DNA of 64,000 bases from Desulfallas thermosapovorans DSM 6562 (GTDB lineage: Bacteria; Bacillota; Desulfotomaculia; Desulfotomaculales; Desulfallaceae): assembly GCF_008124625.1 (NCBI RefSeq), contig NZ_VNHM01000004.1, positions 162,112 through 226,111 on the forward strand. The letters run 5' to 3'. Positions 1 through 9,410 of this stretch are shown in pieces. The position numbers and the translations under genes are program-made. The notes under the pieces were generated by a model. The model worked only from the letters and a program-made list of their open reading frames with translations, had not been told where the DNA came from and ran no database searches. How positions within the stretch are numbered: the first letter of the stretch is position 1; each line of letters starts with the position of its first letter.

Positions 1-1224
1 TCCGTGCCCGTAGGTGACGCCATGATTGGCCGCGTGGTTAACCCGCTGGGCCAACCCCTGGACGGTATGGGACCCATCAACACTGATAAATTCCGCCCGA
101 TTGAGCGTATTGCTCCCGGTGTTATTGAACGGAAATCGGTGCACGAGCCTCTACAAACCGGCCTTAAAGCCATTGACTCCATGATTCCCATCGGCCGCGG
201 CCAGCGGGAATTGATCCTGGGCGACCGCCAAACCGGTAAAACCGCCATTGCGGTGGACGCCATCATCAACCAAAAGGGTAAAGACGTTATTTGCATCTAC
301 GTGGCGGTGGGTCAAAAGAACTCCACCGTGGCCAACGTGCACCAAAAACTTAAGGACACCGGGGCCATGGAATACAGTATCATCGTATCCGCCACCGCTT
401 CCGAACCGGCACCGCTTCTGTATATCGCTCCCTTTGCCGGTGCCGCCATCGGCGAAGAGTTTATGGAACAGGGCAAGCACGTGCTGATCGTATACGATGA
501 CCTGAGCAAGCAAGCGGCCGCTTACCGCGAACTTTCCCTGCTGTTGCGCCGTCCTCCCGGACGGGAAGCTTACCCGGGTGACGTTTTCAACCTGCACTCC
601 CGCTTGCTGGAACGTGCCTGTAAGCTCAGTGATGAACGGGGTGCTGGTTCCATGACGGCGCTGCCCATTATTGAAACCCAGGCCGGTGACGTTTCGGCCT
701 ACATTCCCACGAACGTTATCTCCATTACCGACGGTCAGATTTACCTGGAGCCCGACCTGTTCTATGCCGGTATACGTCCCGCTGTTAACGTGGGTATCTC
801 GGTATCCCGGGTGGGTGGCGCGGCCCAGATTAAAGCTATGAAACAGGTGGCCGGTACTTTGCGTTTGGACCTGGCCCAGTACCGTGAACTGGCGGCCTTT
901 GCCCAGTTTGGTTCCGACCTGGATAAATCCACCCAGGCCCGTTTGACCCGTGGTCAGCGCATGGTGGAACTGCTCAAACAGGACCAGTATGTACCCATGG
1001 ACGTTGAAGACCAGGTCATCTCCATTTTCGCCGGTGCCAAGGGCTTCCTGGACGACCTGCCGGTGGAGAAGGTACTCCCCTTCGAGGCGGGACTGCTCAA
1101 ATTTATCAAGAGCAATAAAGCCGATGTGCGCCAGGAATTAAGCGAGAAAAAGGAAATCACCAAGGATATCGAACAAAAGCTCATGGCTGCCATTAAGGAA
1201 TTTAAGGACAGTTTTGTTAAATAA
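1..1224 (+). CDS. atpA: F1F0 ATP synthase alpha subunit, 5'-truncated by window edge
   Basis: This is the alpha subunit of the F1 catalytic head, which forms the alpha3-beta3 hexamer with AtpD and holds non-catalytic nucleotide sites. The frame is open from base 1, so about 100 N-terminal residues lie outside the window; the GTG at base 4 is an internal valine codon. The P-loop GDRQTGKT is visible near bases 220-245, followed by the conserved stretch ending in the alpha-subunit C-terminal helical domain. It is the first visible gene of an operon read in the order alpha, gamma, beta, epsilon, with a 40-base gap before atpG. Identification is by direct family recognition. Confidence 0.98.
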   Translation, partial: SVPVGDAMIGRVVNPLGQPLDGMGPINTDKFRPIERIAPGVIERKSVHEPLQTGLKAIDSMIPIGRGQRELILGDRQTGKTAIAVDAIINQKGKDVICIYVAVGQKNSTVANVHQKLKDTGAMEYSIIVSATASEPAPLLYIAPFAGAAIGEEFMEQGKHVLIVYDDLSKQAAAYRELSLLLRRPPGREAYPGDVFNLHSRLLERACKLSDERGAGSMTALPIIETQAGDVSAYIPTNVISITDGQIYLEPDLFYAGIRPAVNVGISVSRVGGAAQIKAMKQVAGTLRLDLAQYRELAAFAQFGSDLDKSTQARLTRGQRMVELLKQDQYVPMDVEDQVISIFAGAKGFLDDLPVEKVLPFEAGLLKFIKSNKADVRQELSEKKEITKDIEQKLMAAIKEFKDSFVK

Positions 1225-1264
1225 AGCGCCCGGCGAATGATATAGCGAGGTGGTGATACACTAG

Positions 1265-2113
1265 ATGGCTAGTTTGCGCGACCTGCGGCGTCGTATTAAG
1301 AGTATCAGCAGCACCCAGAAAATTACCAAGGCCATGAAGGCGGTGGCCGCGGCCAAAATGCGGCGTGCCCAGGAGAATGTGCTGGCTGCCAGGCCCTTCG
1401 CACGGCGGGTGCGGGATGTGCTGGGCAGGGTCGGGTCTGCATCCGTGGGGATGAAGCACCCGCTGCTTGCCGTACGCGAGCCGCAAAAGGTAGCATATGT
1501 AATAGTGACTGCGGACCGCGGCCTGTGCGGAGGCTTTAACGCCAACGTCATCAAAGCGAGCGTTCAGGAGATGAAAAAGCACCAGAACGCTGATATTATA
1601 ACTATTGGTCGCAAGGGTAGGGATTACTATCGCAACCGTGGCTACAACATTGCACAGCAATATGTCGGTATCGGCGATGCCAACCTTGACCTGACCATTA
1701 GAGTGGCCAACTTTGTCATAGACAAATACACAGCCGAAGAATATGATGAAGTTTATTTGATATACAGCCAGTTTGTAAACGTGCTGGTACAAAAACCCGT
1801 GGTACAGAAGATCTTGCCTGTTGAACCTCCGGAAGGTGAGGCCGGCGAAAAGAAAGTGAATTATATATTCGAACCCGATGCGGAAACCATCATGGGCCAA
1901 ATACTGCCCATGTATATTCAAAACTCGATCTTTCAGGCCCTGTTGGAAACCAACGCCGGTTTCTACAGCGCCCAGATGACGGCTATGGATAATGCCACCA
2001 AGAATGCTGCGGACATGATTGAAAGGCTGACACTTTCTATGAACCGTGCCCGTCAGGCCGCCATTACCACGGAAATTACCGAGATTGTCAGCGGCGCTGC
2101 CGCTCTTGAGTAA
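1265..2113 (+). CDS. atpG: F1F0 ATP synthase gamma subunit
   Basis: This 282-residue protein is the central rotor shaft of F1, coupling proton flow through F0 to the catalytic beta subunits. The N-terminus MASLRDLRRRIKSI and the C-terminal helix with NAADMIERL are typical of AtpG, and the length is normal for Firmicutes. The ATG at 1265 is preceded by GAGGTGGTG at 1248-1256. It lies between atpA and atpD in the usual order, with 115 bases before atpD. Confidence 0.98.
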   Translation: MASLRDLRRRIKSISSTQKITKAMKAVAAAKMRRAQENVLAARPFARRVRDVLGRVGSASVGMKHPLLAVREPQKVAYVIVTADRGLCGGFNANVIKASVQEMKKHQNADIITIGRKGRDYYRNRGYNIAQQYVGIGDANLDLTIRVANFVIDKYTAEEYDEVYLIYSQFVNVLVQKPVVQKILPVEPPEGEAGEKKVNYIFEPDAETIMGQILPMYIQNSIFQALLETNAGFYSAQMTAMDNATKNAADMIERLTLSMNRARQAAITTEITEIVSGAAALE

Positions 2114-2225
2114 GCGGGGCGGGGGTTCCGTACGGTAGCCGGTATGAGAAAGGGAATACCCCAACTGATGAATGTCTCCAATTGATTATGTTCCGACAAT
2201 TGAAGGCAAAGGAGGTACGGAATAG

Positions 2226-3653
<1,428 letters not shown>

Positions 3654-3655
3654 GC

Positions 3656-4066
3656 ATGGCGGAAGAAAAACTGCAACGGTTGGAAGTTGTTACACCCGAG
3701 AAAAAGACATACAGCCAGGATATCCGGTTCGTGGTTCTGCCCGGCACCGAGGGTGAATTGGGTATCTTACCCGAGCACGCCCCGCTGGTCACCTCCCTGA
3801 AAACCGGCCTGGTTCGTGTGCAGCATGAGGGAAAAACATTAAAAATAGCCGTCAGCGGCGGCTTTGCCGAGGTGCGTAACAGCAGAGTAACCGTTTTGGC
3901 CAATGCTGCCGAGCGGGAGGACCAAATCGACGTTCAGCGTGCCCAGGCCGCCAAGGAACGTGCCGAACAACGCCTGGCGTCCGGCGGTTCGGACATCGAC
4001 GTGGTCCGAGCCGAAGCCGCTCTGAAAAGGGCCCTCAACCGCCTCAAGGCGGCGGGCCAGGCTTAA
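3656..4066 (+). CDS. atpC: F1F0 ATP synthase epsilon subunit
   Basis: This 136-residue protein is the epsilon subunit, part of the rotor stalk and a regulator of ATP hydrolysis. The N-terminal beta-sandwich contains the family stretch GTEGELGILPEHAPL, and a C-terminal two-helix region rich in Ala, Arg and Glu follows. It is the last gene of the atp operon and is followed within 17 bases by a strong hairpin (4083-4119) that ends the transcript. Confidence 0.97.
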   Translation: MAEEKLQRLEVVTPEKKTYSQDIRFVVLPGTEGELGILPEHAPLVTSLKTGLVRVQHEGKTLKIAVSGGFAEVRNSRVTVLANAAEREDQIDVQRAQAAKERAEQRLASGGSDIDVVRAEAALKRALNRLKAAGQA

Positions 4067-4082
4067 ACTTTAACTCAAACTT

Positions 4083-4119
4083 AAAAGGAAGCAGGGGGAC
4101 GGTTCCCTTGCTTCCTTTT
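4083..4119 (+). terminator. Terminator hairpin of the atp operon, also a copy of a dispersed repeat
   Basis: A stem of AAAAGGAAGCA and GGG pairs with CCC and TGCTTCCTTTT around the loop GGACGGTT, and the right arm ends in TTTT. It sits directly after atpC. The same GGAAGCA...GGGGACGGTT vocabulary recurs at 6012-6061 and 6244-6272, so this terminator belongs to a dispersed palindromic repeat family. Confidence 0.75.
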
Positions 4120-4190
4120 GTGTTTGCCCGGCATGTTTGCTGTGCCGGTGGGTTAAGAAACCCTTTGCTACATTTACTCGAAAAAATATT

Positions 4191-4589
4191 TTATGGAATT
4201 TCCTGCAAAATCTTATCATTTATAATCAATTGCAAAAAATCAGGCGCTTTAATTATAGCTATCCCCTTGTACTCACCTAACTTTAATAAATGTTTATCGC
4301 CTGAAATTATATAACTCGATCCGCTGGCAACAGCACATTCAATTATTTTGTTATCGTCAGGGTCAGCAATAACGATATCAATTTTTTCAGTAGGAGTTAT
4401 AAAGGTAATTACAGGCAAAAGCCTTCCAATAAAACCATCAACTTCATCATTGGAAAAACGGAATTTTGGATATTGAGTCACCCTGTAAAATTCGCTTAAT
4501 ATCTGAGCCGAAAGGCAAAGCTCCAACTTTGATTCCAGAACCATTTCGATGACAGCGGCTTCCGGGCCATTCCATCTTACCACCCTCAT
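4191..4589 (-). pseudogene. PIN-domain ribonuclease (VapC-like), first catalytic motif deleted
   Basis: The 132-residue product matches a PIN-domain toxin of the type that begins MRVV-LDTN-V..SAL-..WNGP. Here the protein reads MRVVRWNGPEAAV, so about ten residues including the DTN motif with the first catalytic Asp appear to be missing in frame. Later family features remain: LSEFYRV, ADPDDNKIIECA and ISGDKHLL, which hold the other acidic positions. PIN enzymes cut RNA with a metal site built from these acids, so this product is probably inactive. No antitoxin gene is seen in the 170 bases upstream. The reading frame is otherwise intact, so a non-catalytic role cannot be excluded. Confidence 0.7.
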
Positions 4590-4761
4590 TAAGATATTCT
4601 TACATGTATTATATTATGCCTTTTCTTACCCAGCAATATCTATTTACGCTGTTCAATCTGAATGTCCTATCCCACGGGATAACTGGTAATTAACGCTGGT
4701 ATGCACCACAGGCAAACTGGTAACAATAGGTAACATCAATCAACTGCAACGGAGGGATACG

Positions 4762-6012
4762 GTGGAAAAGTTATTTATCAGGGGCGGCAGGCCTTTACAC
4801 GGCAAAGTGCGCGTCAGTGGCTCGAAAAACGCCGTGCTGCCCATTATCGCGGCCTGCCTGCTGCCCACATCCCCGTGTACCCTGGAGGATATACCCGGCC
4901 TGGCGGACGTTCATACCATTTGCCTGGTGTTGCAGCACCTGGGCGCCCGGGTGGAGCGAAAGGGTACAACCCTGGTGATCCACCCGCCGGAAAAACCCAG
5001 CACCGAGGCACCCTATGAATTTGTACGCCAAATGCGGGCCTCATTTTTGGTGATGGGGCCGCTTTTGGCCCGCGCGGGCCTGGCGGCCATATCGCTGCCC
5101 GGCGGTTGCGCCATCGGCAGCCGGCCCGTCGACCTGCATCTTAAAGGCTTGCAAATGCTGGGTGCCCGCATAGAACACGGTTACGGCAGCATCCGGGCCA
5201 GGGCCGAAAAGGGTGGACTCCGGGGCAACCGTATTTACCTGGACTTTCCCAGCGTGGGGGCCACCGAAAACATCATTATGGCCGCCGTGCTGGCCCGGGG
5301 CCAAACACTGATCGAAAACGCCGCCGAGGAGCCGGAAGTGGTGGACCTGGCCAACTTTCTCTGTGCCATGGGGGCCAAAATTAAAGGGGCGGGCACCAAA
5401 GTGATTAAAATCACCGGGGTTAAAGAGCTGCACGGGGTAACCCATACGGTAATACCGGATCGCATCGAGGCGGGCACCTACCTGGTGGCCGGGGCCATCA
5501 CCGGCGGAAATGTCCTGGTGGAGAATGTCATTGCTAACCACGTTAAACCTGTGCTGGCCAAGCTGCTGGAAATGGGCGTAACGGTATATGAGGAGAACGA
5601 CGGCCTTAGGGTTATCGGGCAGCAAGAATACACTGCGGTGGATGTAAAAACCATGCCTTACCCCGGATTTCCCACTGACATGCAGCCCCAGATGATGGCC
5701 CTTTTGACCCGCGCGCGCGGCACTGCAATTATCACCGAAACGGTCTTTGAAAACCGTTTTATGCACGTCAGCGAGTTAAGGCGCATGGGGGCCCGGATCA
5801 AAACGGTGGGACGTAACGCAGTCATCCAGGGGCCGGTTCATTTGAGCGGTGCCCCGGTCAAGGCCACCGACCTCCGGGCCGGAGCGGCCCTGGTGCTGGC
5901 CGGTTTATGTGCCGAGGGAGTCACCGAGGTGAGCAACGTCCACCATATCCAGCGTGGCTATGAACACCTCATGGACAAATTACGCAACCTGGGCGCTGCC
6001 ATATGGGCATGA
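4762..6012 (+). CDS. murA: UDP-N-acetylglucosamine 1-carboxyvinyltransferase
   Basis: MurA transfers enolpyruvate from PEP to UDP-GlcNAc, the first committed step of peptidoglycan synthesis, in the cytoplasm. The 416-residue protein shows the N-terminal SGSKNAVLP motif (Lys22) and the loop GGCAIGSRP with the PEP-reactive, fosfomycin-target Cys at residue 116. The C-terminus follows the normal family pattern. The start is GTG at 4762 behind GGAGGG at 4751-4756. Its place between the atp operon and spoIID matches other spore-forming Firmicutes. Confidence 0.98.
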   Translation: MEKLFIRGGRPLHGKVRVSGSKNAVLPIIAACLLPTSPCTLEDIPGLADVHTICLVLQHLGARVERKGTTLVIHPPEKPSTEAPYEFVRQMRASFLVMGPLLARAGLAAISLPGGCAIGSRPVDLHLKGLQMLGARIEHGYGSIRARAEKGGLRGNRIYLDFPSVGATENIIMAAVLARGQTLIENAAEEPEVVDLANFLCAMGAKIKGAGTKVIKITGVKELHGVTHTVIPDRIEAGTYLVAGAITGGNVLVENVIANHVKPVLAKLLEMGVTVYEENDGLRVIGQQEYTAVDVKTMPYPGFPTDMQPQMMALLTRARGTAIITETVFENRFMHVSELRRMGARIKTVGRNAVIQGPVHLSGAPVKATDLRAGAALVLAGLCAEGVTEVSNVHHIQRGYEHLMDKLRNLGAAIWA

Positions 6013-6061
6013 GGAAGCAAGGGGAGCAAGGGGAAGCAAAAGAACCGTCCCCGTGCTCCCT
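6012..6061. repeat. Dispersed palindromic repeat copy (GGGGACGGTT family)
   Basis: Directly after the murA stop lie short GGGGAGCA/GGAAGCA direct repeats. GGGAGCA-A-GGGGA then pairs with TCCCC-G-TGCTCCC around a short loop containing AAAAGAACCG. The core, read on the minus strand, is GGGGACGGTTCT, the same as in the atp terminator. It could also act as the murA terminator. Confidence 0.65.
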
Positions 6062-6141
6062 CGGCAGCAGCAACGCCCCCGTGCTCCCCCGTCTCCCGCA
6101 CCCCCACCTCTGCGGCAGAATAAGTTTAACCCGGATCCCTT

Positions 6142-6158
6142 TAGGTAATAATTACCTA
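6142..6158. promoter_or_regulatory. 17-bp perfect palindrome upstream of spoIID, possible operator
   Basis: TAGGTAAT-A-ATTACCTA is an exact inverted repeat with a one-base centre, 131 bases before the spoIID start. Twelve bases of it (GGTAATAATTAC) recur at 6232-6243, about 46 bases before the start. Paired sites like this suggest a dimeric regulator, but no known factor is recognised. Confidence 0.35.
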
Positions 6159-6243
6159 TATAAGCTCATATACTGCTCTATATCGGTAAAAGTATAGCGG
6201 CAGTCTTTATGGGCAAATGAATCGCCACTATGGTAATAATTAC

Positions 6244-6272
6244 GGAAGCAAGAGAACCGTCTCCCTGCTTCC
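6244..6272. repeat. Dispersed palindromic repeat copy (GGAAGCA...TGCTTCC)
   Basis: GGAAGCA-AGAGA pairs with TCTCC-C-TGCTTCC around ACCG, 17 bases before the spoIID start codon. The core AGAACCGTCTCC is the minus-strand form of the GGGGACGGTT motif seen at 4083-4119 and 6012-6061. It lies in the spoIID leader and could hinder read-through from murA. Confidence 0.65.
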
Positions 6273-6288
6273 TAAAGGGTGAAGGCGC

Positions 6289-7251
6289 ATGCGCAAAATA
6301 TTTATAATTACATTGATATTGGCACTGCTGCTGGCTCTGGGGGTGCCCTGGGTGGTGCAGCGAATGACCGAGCCCAAGGTGCAGGAAGAGGGCACCATTG
6401 TACGACTGTACAGGCATGATACAGACACCGTGGAGCTAATATCGCTGGAGGATTATGTGACGGGGGTGGTGGCGGCCGAAATGCCCGCGTTATTCCCCGC
6501 TGAAGCATTAAAGGCCCAGGCCGTGGCGGCCCGCACCTACGTCGTCAAACGTATGGTGGCCGGCGGGGTGGTGAACAGTTGCCACGAGGGTGCCGATACA
6601 TGCGACAACCCCAGCCATGCCCAGGGCTGGTTGACCAGGGAAGCCATGAAGGAACGCTGGGGGAAGTTAAAGTATTACCAGTATTACTATAAAATTCGCA
6701 TGGCCGTGGATGATACCGCCGGGGAGATTATCACCCACCAGGGGCAGCCCATTGACCCGGTGTTTCACGCCGCCTGCGGCGGGCATACCGAAAACGCGGA
6801 GGACGTGTGGAAATTTGCCGTGCCCTACCTGAAGGGAGTGGCCTGCCCCTATGAAGCGGATCCCGAACCGGTTCGCCGGGTGGCCCTGCCCCTGGAGAAG
6901 GTGGCCGGTGCACTGGGCGTGGATCTGCAACCGGTTCCGGTCTCCACCGGCCAGGCTCAACTTATCAAGGTGGTGGAAAGCACAGCCACCGGTAGGCCCA
7001 AGACTTTACTGGTTGGTGACCGGCATGTGACCGCTTCGGAAATGCGCCAGAAATTGGGCCTGCGCTCCACGAATTTCACCTGGCAGTACAGGGACGGCCA
7101 AATTATCTTTGCCACCACCGGCTACGGCCATGGTGTGGGTATGTGCCAGTACGGGGCCAAAGGGCTGGCTGAACACGGCTACGATTACAAACAGATAATT
7201 AATCATTACTATACGGGGGTTCAGATTAATAATATCAACAATAATAACTGA
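6289..7251 (+). CDS. spoIID: Stage II sporulation protein D, peptidoglycan lytic transglycosylase
   Basis: SpoIID acts with SpoIIM and SpoIIP during engulfment of the forespore and cuts denuded glycan strands of septal peptidoglycan. The 320-residue protein has an N-terminal membrane anchor (residues about 4-23), the conserved motif AAEMP with the putative catalytic Glu64, then AQAVAARTYVV. The C-terminal signature GYGHGVGMCQYGA is also present. The ATG at 6289 follows GGGTGAAGG. The position between murA and spoIIID is the usual one. In Bacillus this gene is under the mother-cell factor sigma-E; no clear promoter was identified here. Confidence 0.96.
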   Translation: MRKIFIITLILALLLALGVPWVVQRMTEPKVQEEGTIVRLYRHDTDTVELISLEDYVTGVVAAEMPALFPAEALKAQAVAARTYVVKRMVAGGVVNSCHEGADTCDNPSHAQGWLTREAMKERWGKLKYYQYYYKIRMAVDDTAGEIITHQGQPIDPVFHAACGGHTENAEDVWKFAVPYLKGVACPYEADPEPVRRVALPLEKVAGALGVDLQPVPVSTGQAQLIKVVESTATGRPKTLLVGDRHVTASEMRQKLGLRSTNFTWQYRDGQIIFATTGYGHGVGMCQYGAKGLAEHGYDYKQIINHYYTGVQINNINNNN

Positions 7252-7393
7252 AAGCGAATATTAACTGAAAAATGGAAGCATGAAAAATAAACAACGGGCC
7301 ATAATAAAACTGTCCAACAACCCCCGGTGTCAAGTATTTTGAAAACCTGGCACCGCTTTACATCCACCACTAATCTTTAAAGGGGGATAGGTT

Positions 7394-7525
7394 ATGTGGC
7401 CCTTTGGGAAAAGATTACGGGAGCAAAACGCGCTGGAAAAACACAGGCGCTGGTTAAAGCGGTGGTTGATGGGCGGCAACCCGCACCGCTTCATTATTCC
7501 AAAAATTTTACAATCATGTATATAA
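7394..7525 (+). pseudogene. 43-codon ORF, possible N-terminal remnant of a SpoIIQ/M23-type peptidase gene
   Basis: An ATG at 7394 behind AAAGGGGG (about 7379-7386) opens a 43-residue frame, MWPFGKRLREQNALEKH..., which ends in a stop after ...IIPKILQSCI. The basic, cytoplasm-like segment leading into a hydrophobic stretch is how SpoIIQ-like M23 peptidases start just before their membrane anchor, and this slot between spoIID and spoIIID is where that gene lies in relatives. The frame stops where the anchor should begin and no M23 domain follows. Reading it as a decayed gene is inference; it could also be a short membrane peptide gene. Confidence 0.4.
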
Positions 7526-7543
7526 AGTGTTCCGCCGGTAAGA

Positions 7544-7571
7544 GCATTTCTAACCTCCTCCTGCATATAAT
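7544..7571 (+). promoter_or_regulatory. Possible sigma-E promoter of spoIIID
   Basis: GCATTTC (7544-7550) and CATATAAT (7564-7571) are separated by 13 bases, close to the sigma-E pattern of an ATATT-like -35 box and a CATACAAT-like -10 box. They lie 27 bases before spoIIID, which is sigma-E dependent in Bacillus. The -35 match is partial. Confidence 0.4.
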
Positions 7572-7598
7572 GTACTAAATGCCCGGGGAGGTAAAGCA

Positions 7599-7859
7599 AT
7601 GCAGGAATACATCCAAAAGCGGGTTCTGGAAATTTGTACCTACATACTGGAGACACAGGCCACGGTCCGCCAGGCGGCACAAGTTTTTGGCGTTAGTAAA
7701 AGCACCGTGCATAAAGATATGACCGAAAGGCTTCCCTCATTAAATAAAGAACTGGCTAAGCAGGTAAAAAAGGTACTGGATTATAATAAGTCCGAGAGGC
7801 ACTTGCGCGGCGGAGAGGCCACCAGAAAAAAATACCGGCCGGATTTGGAACAAAACTAG
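7599..7859 (+). CDS. spoIIID: Sporulation transcription factor SpoIIID
   Basis: SpoIIID is the small DNA-binding protein that reshapes mother-cell gene expression after sigma-E, switching some genes off and others, including the sigma-K programme, on. The 86-residue product has the family start MQEYIQKRVLEICTYI and a helix-turn-helix at about residues 20-43 (TVRQAAQVFGVSKSTVHKDM). The length is normal. The ATG follows GGGGAGGT. It sits directly upstream of mbl as in Bacillus. Confidence 0.96.
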   Translation: MQEYIQKRVLEICTYILETQATVRQAAQVFGVSKSTVHKDMTERLPSLNKELAKQVKKVLDYNKSERHLRGGEATRKKYRPDLEQN

Positions 7860-8098
7860 CATATCTTGGAGGAATTTGTCCCAACAGGTAGAAATACACT
7901 TACGAATAGCTGTCTGTGTAAGTAAATAGCTGATTTCACTGCAAAACAAATTGGGCAGCCCTGTATAATCGATAAAGCAACGCCCGCCAATTAAACAAAA
8001 TTGGTAATTGTTGCATTAAAGCTGGGTGGATGCTGCCTTACGCAGTGAAACATGCCGGGCGGCTTGTTGTTTGTCATTCGGAAAGGGGACAAGTTCAG

Positions 8099-9151
8099 AT
8101 GCTCCATTTGGGTGCCGATATTGGTATTGATCTGGGCACAGCCAATATATACGTATACGTTAAAGGTAAAGGTATAGTGCTTAAAGAACCGTCGGTGGTG
8201 GCCATAGACAAATCCTCGGGCAAAGTGATAGCGGTGGGATCAAAAGCCAGGCGTATGCTGGGCCGTACCCCCGGCAACATAGTGGCCATCCGGCCGCTGC
8301 GCGACGGTGTAATTGCCGACTATGACGTTACCGAAAAAATGCTGCGCTATTTTATCGGTAGAGTCAATGGCAATAAAGTATTATTCAAACCCCGGGTCAT
8401 GGTATGCATACCCTCCGGCGTAACCGGGGTGGAGGAGCGGGCCGTAAGGGAAGCCACCATTCAGGCGGGTGCCAGGCAATCCTTCGTAATTGAAGAGCCG
8501 CTGGCTGCAGCCCTGGGGGCCGGGCTGGACATATCGCAGCCCGGGGGCACCATGGTGGTTGATATAGGGGGGGGCACCACCGATGTGGCCGTTCTTTCCC
8601 TGGGCGGCATTGTCGCCAGCCGCGCCGTCAGGGTGGGCGGCGATAAATTTGATGAGGCCATTGTCAAATACATACGCAAGGAATTCAACCTGGCCATTGG
8701 CGAGCGTACCGGGGAAGAAATCAAAGTGGAAATTGCCAACGCCTGCCCCGAAGACAAGCCAATCGTGGAAATGCAGGTCAGGGGCCGGAATTTGCTGGAC
8801 GGTCTTCCCAAGGAAATAACGGTAAACAGCTGGCAAATATATCATGCCATTAGCGAAAACCTGTCTTTGATAGTCAATACCGTTAAAGAAGTTCTGGAGG
8901 AAACACCCCCGGAGCTGGCCTCGGATATCATAGACAAGGGCATTGTCCTCACCGGTGGCGGGGCTTTATTGCAGGACATCGATACATTGATTGCCCGTGA
9001 AACCGGGCTCAATGTGATCATTGCCGAAGATCCCCTGTCCTGTGTGGCTATAGGTACGGGACGGGCCTTATCTATGCTGCATGTGCTTAATCCGCAGCAG
9101 AAAAGAAGTCCTCTTCGCAAAGCTGTGAAGGCAAACCACTATGCAGGTTAA
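8099..9151 (+). CDS. mbl: MreB-family actin-like cell-shape protein (Mbl)
   Basis: This protein forms membrane-bound filaments that guide side-wall peptidoglycan synthesis. The chosen start is ATG 8099, which has GAAAGGGGA nine bases upstream and gives 350 residues; an earlier in-frame ATG at 8030 would add 23 residues unlike the family. Actin-fold motifs are clear: GIDLGTANIYV, the GRTPGNIVAIRPLRDGVIAD stretch, the phosphate-2 loop GGGTTDVAVLSLGG and the TGGGALL adenosine motif. The position after spoIIID supports Mbl rather than MreB. A terminator hairpin follows 116 bases after the stop. The flagellar rod genes that follow mbl in Bacillus are absent. Confidence 0.95.
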   Translation: MLHLGADIGIDLGTANIYVYVKGKGIVLKEPSVVAIDKSSGKVIAVGSKARRMLGRTPGNIVAIRPLRDGVIADYDVTEKMLRYFIGRVNGNKVLFKPRVMVCIPSGVTGVEERAVREATIQAGARQSFVIEEPLAAALGAGLDISQPGGTMVVDIGGGTTDVAVLSLGGIVASRAVRVGGDKFDEAIVKYIRKEFNLAIGERTGEEIKVEIANACPEDKPIVEMQVRGRNLLDGLPKEITVNSWQIYHAISENLSLIVNTVKEVLEETPPELASDIIDKGIVLTGGGALLQDIDTLIARETGLNVIIAEDPLSCVAIGTGRALSMLHVLNPQQKRSPLRKAVKANHYAG

Positions 9152-9267
9152 AGTGAACCATGTATTTTCACCAAACATGTTTGTATGTATCCCTTTGGTG
9201 TATTACATTTTATTCTTACCGAAACTTGCCGGTGAAAATGGAGGAAATATTAAACAAGGTTTATACC

Positions 9268-9298
9268 GGGCTGTTCGATGGGACAGCTCAATTTTTTT
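9268..9298 (+). terminator. Rho-independent terminator after mbl
   Basis: GGGCTGT pairs with ACAGCTC (one G-T pair) around the loop TCGATGGG, followed by AATTTTTTT. It closes the spoIIID-mbl transcript. Confidence 0.75.
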
Positions 9299-9328
9299 GT
9301 TTAAACTAAACCAAAGGAAAAATTTGCA

Positions 9329-9356
9329 GGAACAAAAACTTGATTAGTTCGTCTAA
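9329..9356 (+). promoter_or_regulatory. Possible ECF-sigma promoter upstream of the CuAO-N/PKD gene
   Basis: GGAAC (9329-9333) and GTCTAA (9351-9356) are 17 bases apart and lie 55 bases before the next start codon. The boxes match the two promoters around the ECF sigma gene (spacing 18 between the same boxes there), but the TT after GGAAC is missing. Confidence 0.4.
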
Positions 9357-9410
9357 AACAAAAGAGGAGTCTGATCAGTTTAATATCATTGTCCTTATGG
9401 AGGTATCGCT

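Noticed and set aside
1217..2164. Long open frame on the minus strand opposite atpG
   Set aside because: It lies wholly opposite a certain gene and its product has no family features; the frame is a by-product of GC-rich codon use in atpG.
4108..4314. 68-codon plus-strand frame after atpC
   Set aside because: It starts inside the terminator hairpin and overlaps the opposite-strand PIN gene.
5041..5766. Open frame of 241 codons opposite murA
   Set aside because: It is an antisense shadow of murA, rich in His, Gly and Gln as such shadows are, and has no ribosome binding site.
7396..7578. 60-codon frame overlapping the 43-codon ORF before spoIIID
   Set aside because: Its start is not placed behind the ribosome binding site, and it reads into the spoIIID promoter region; the 7394 frame fits better.
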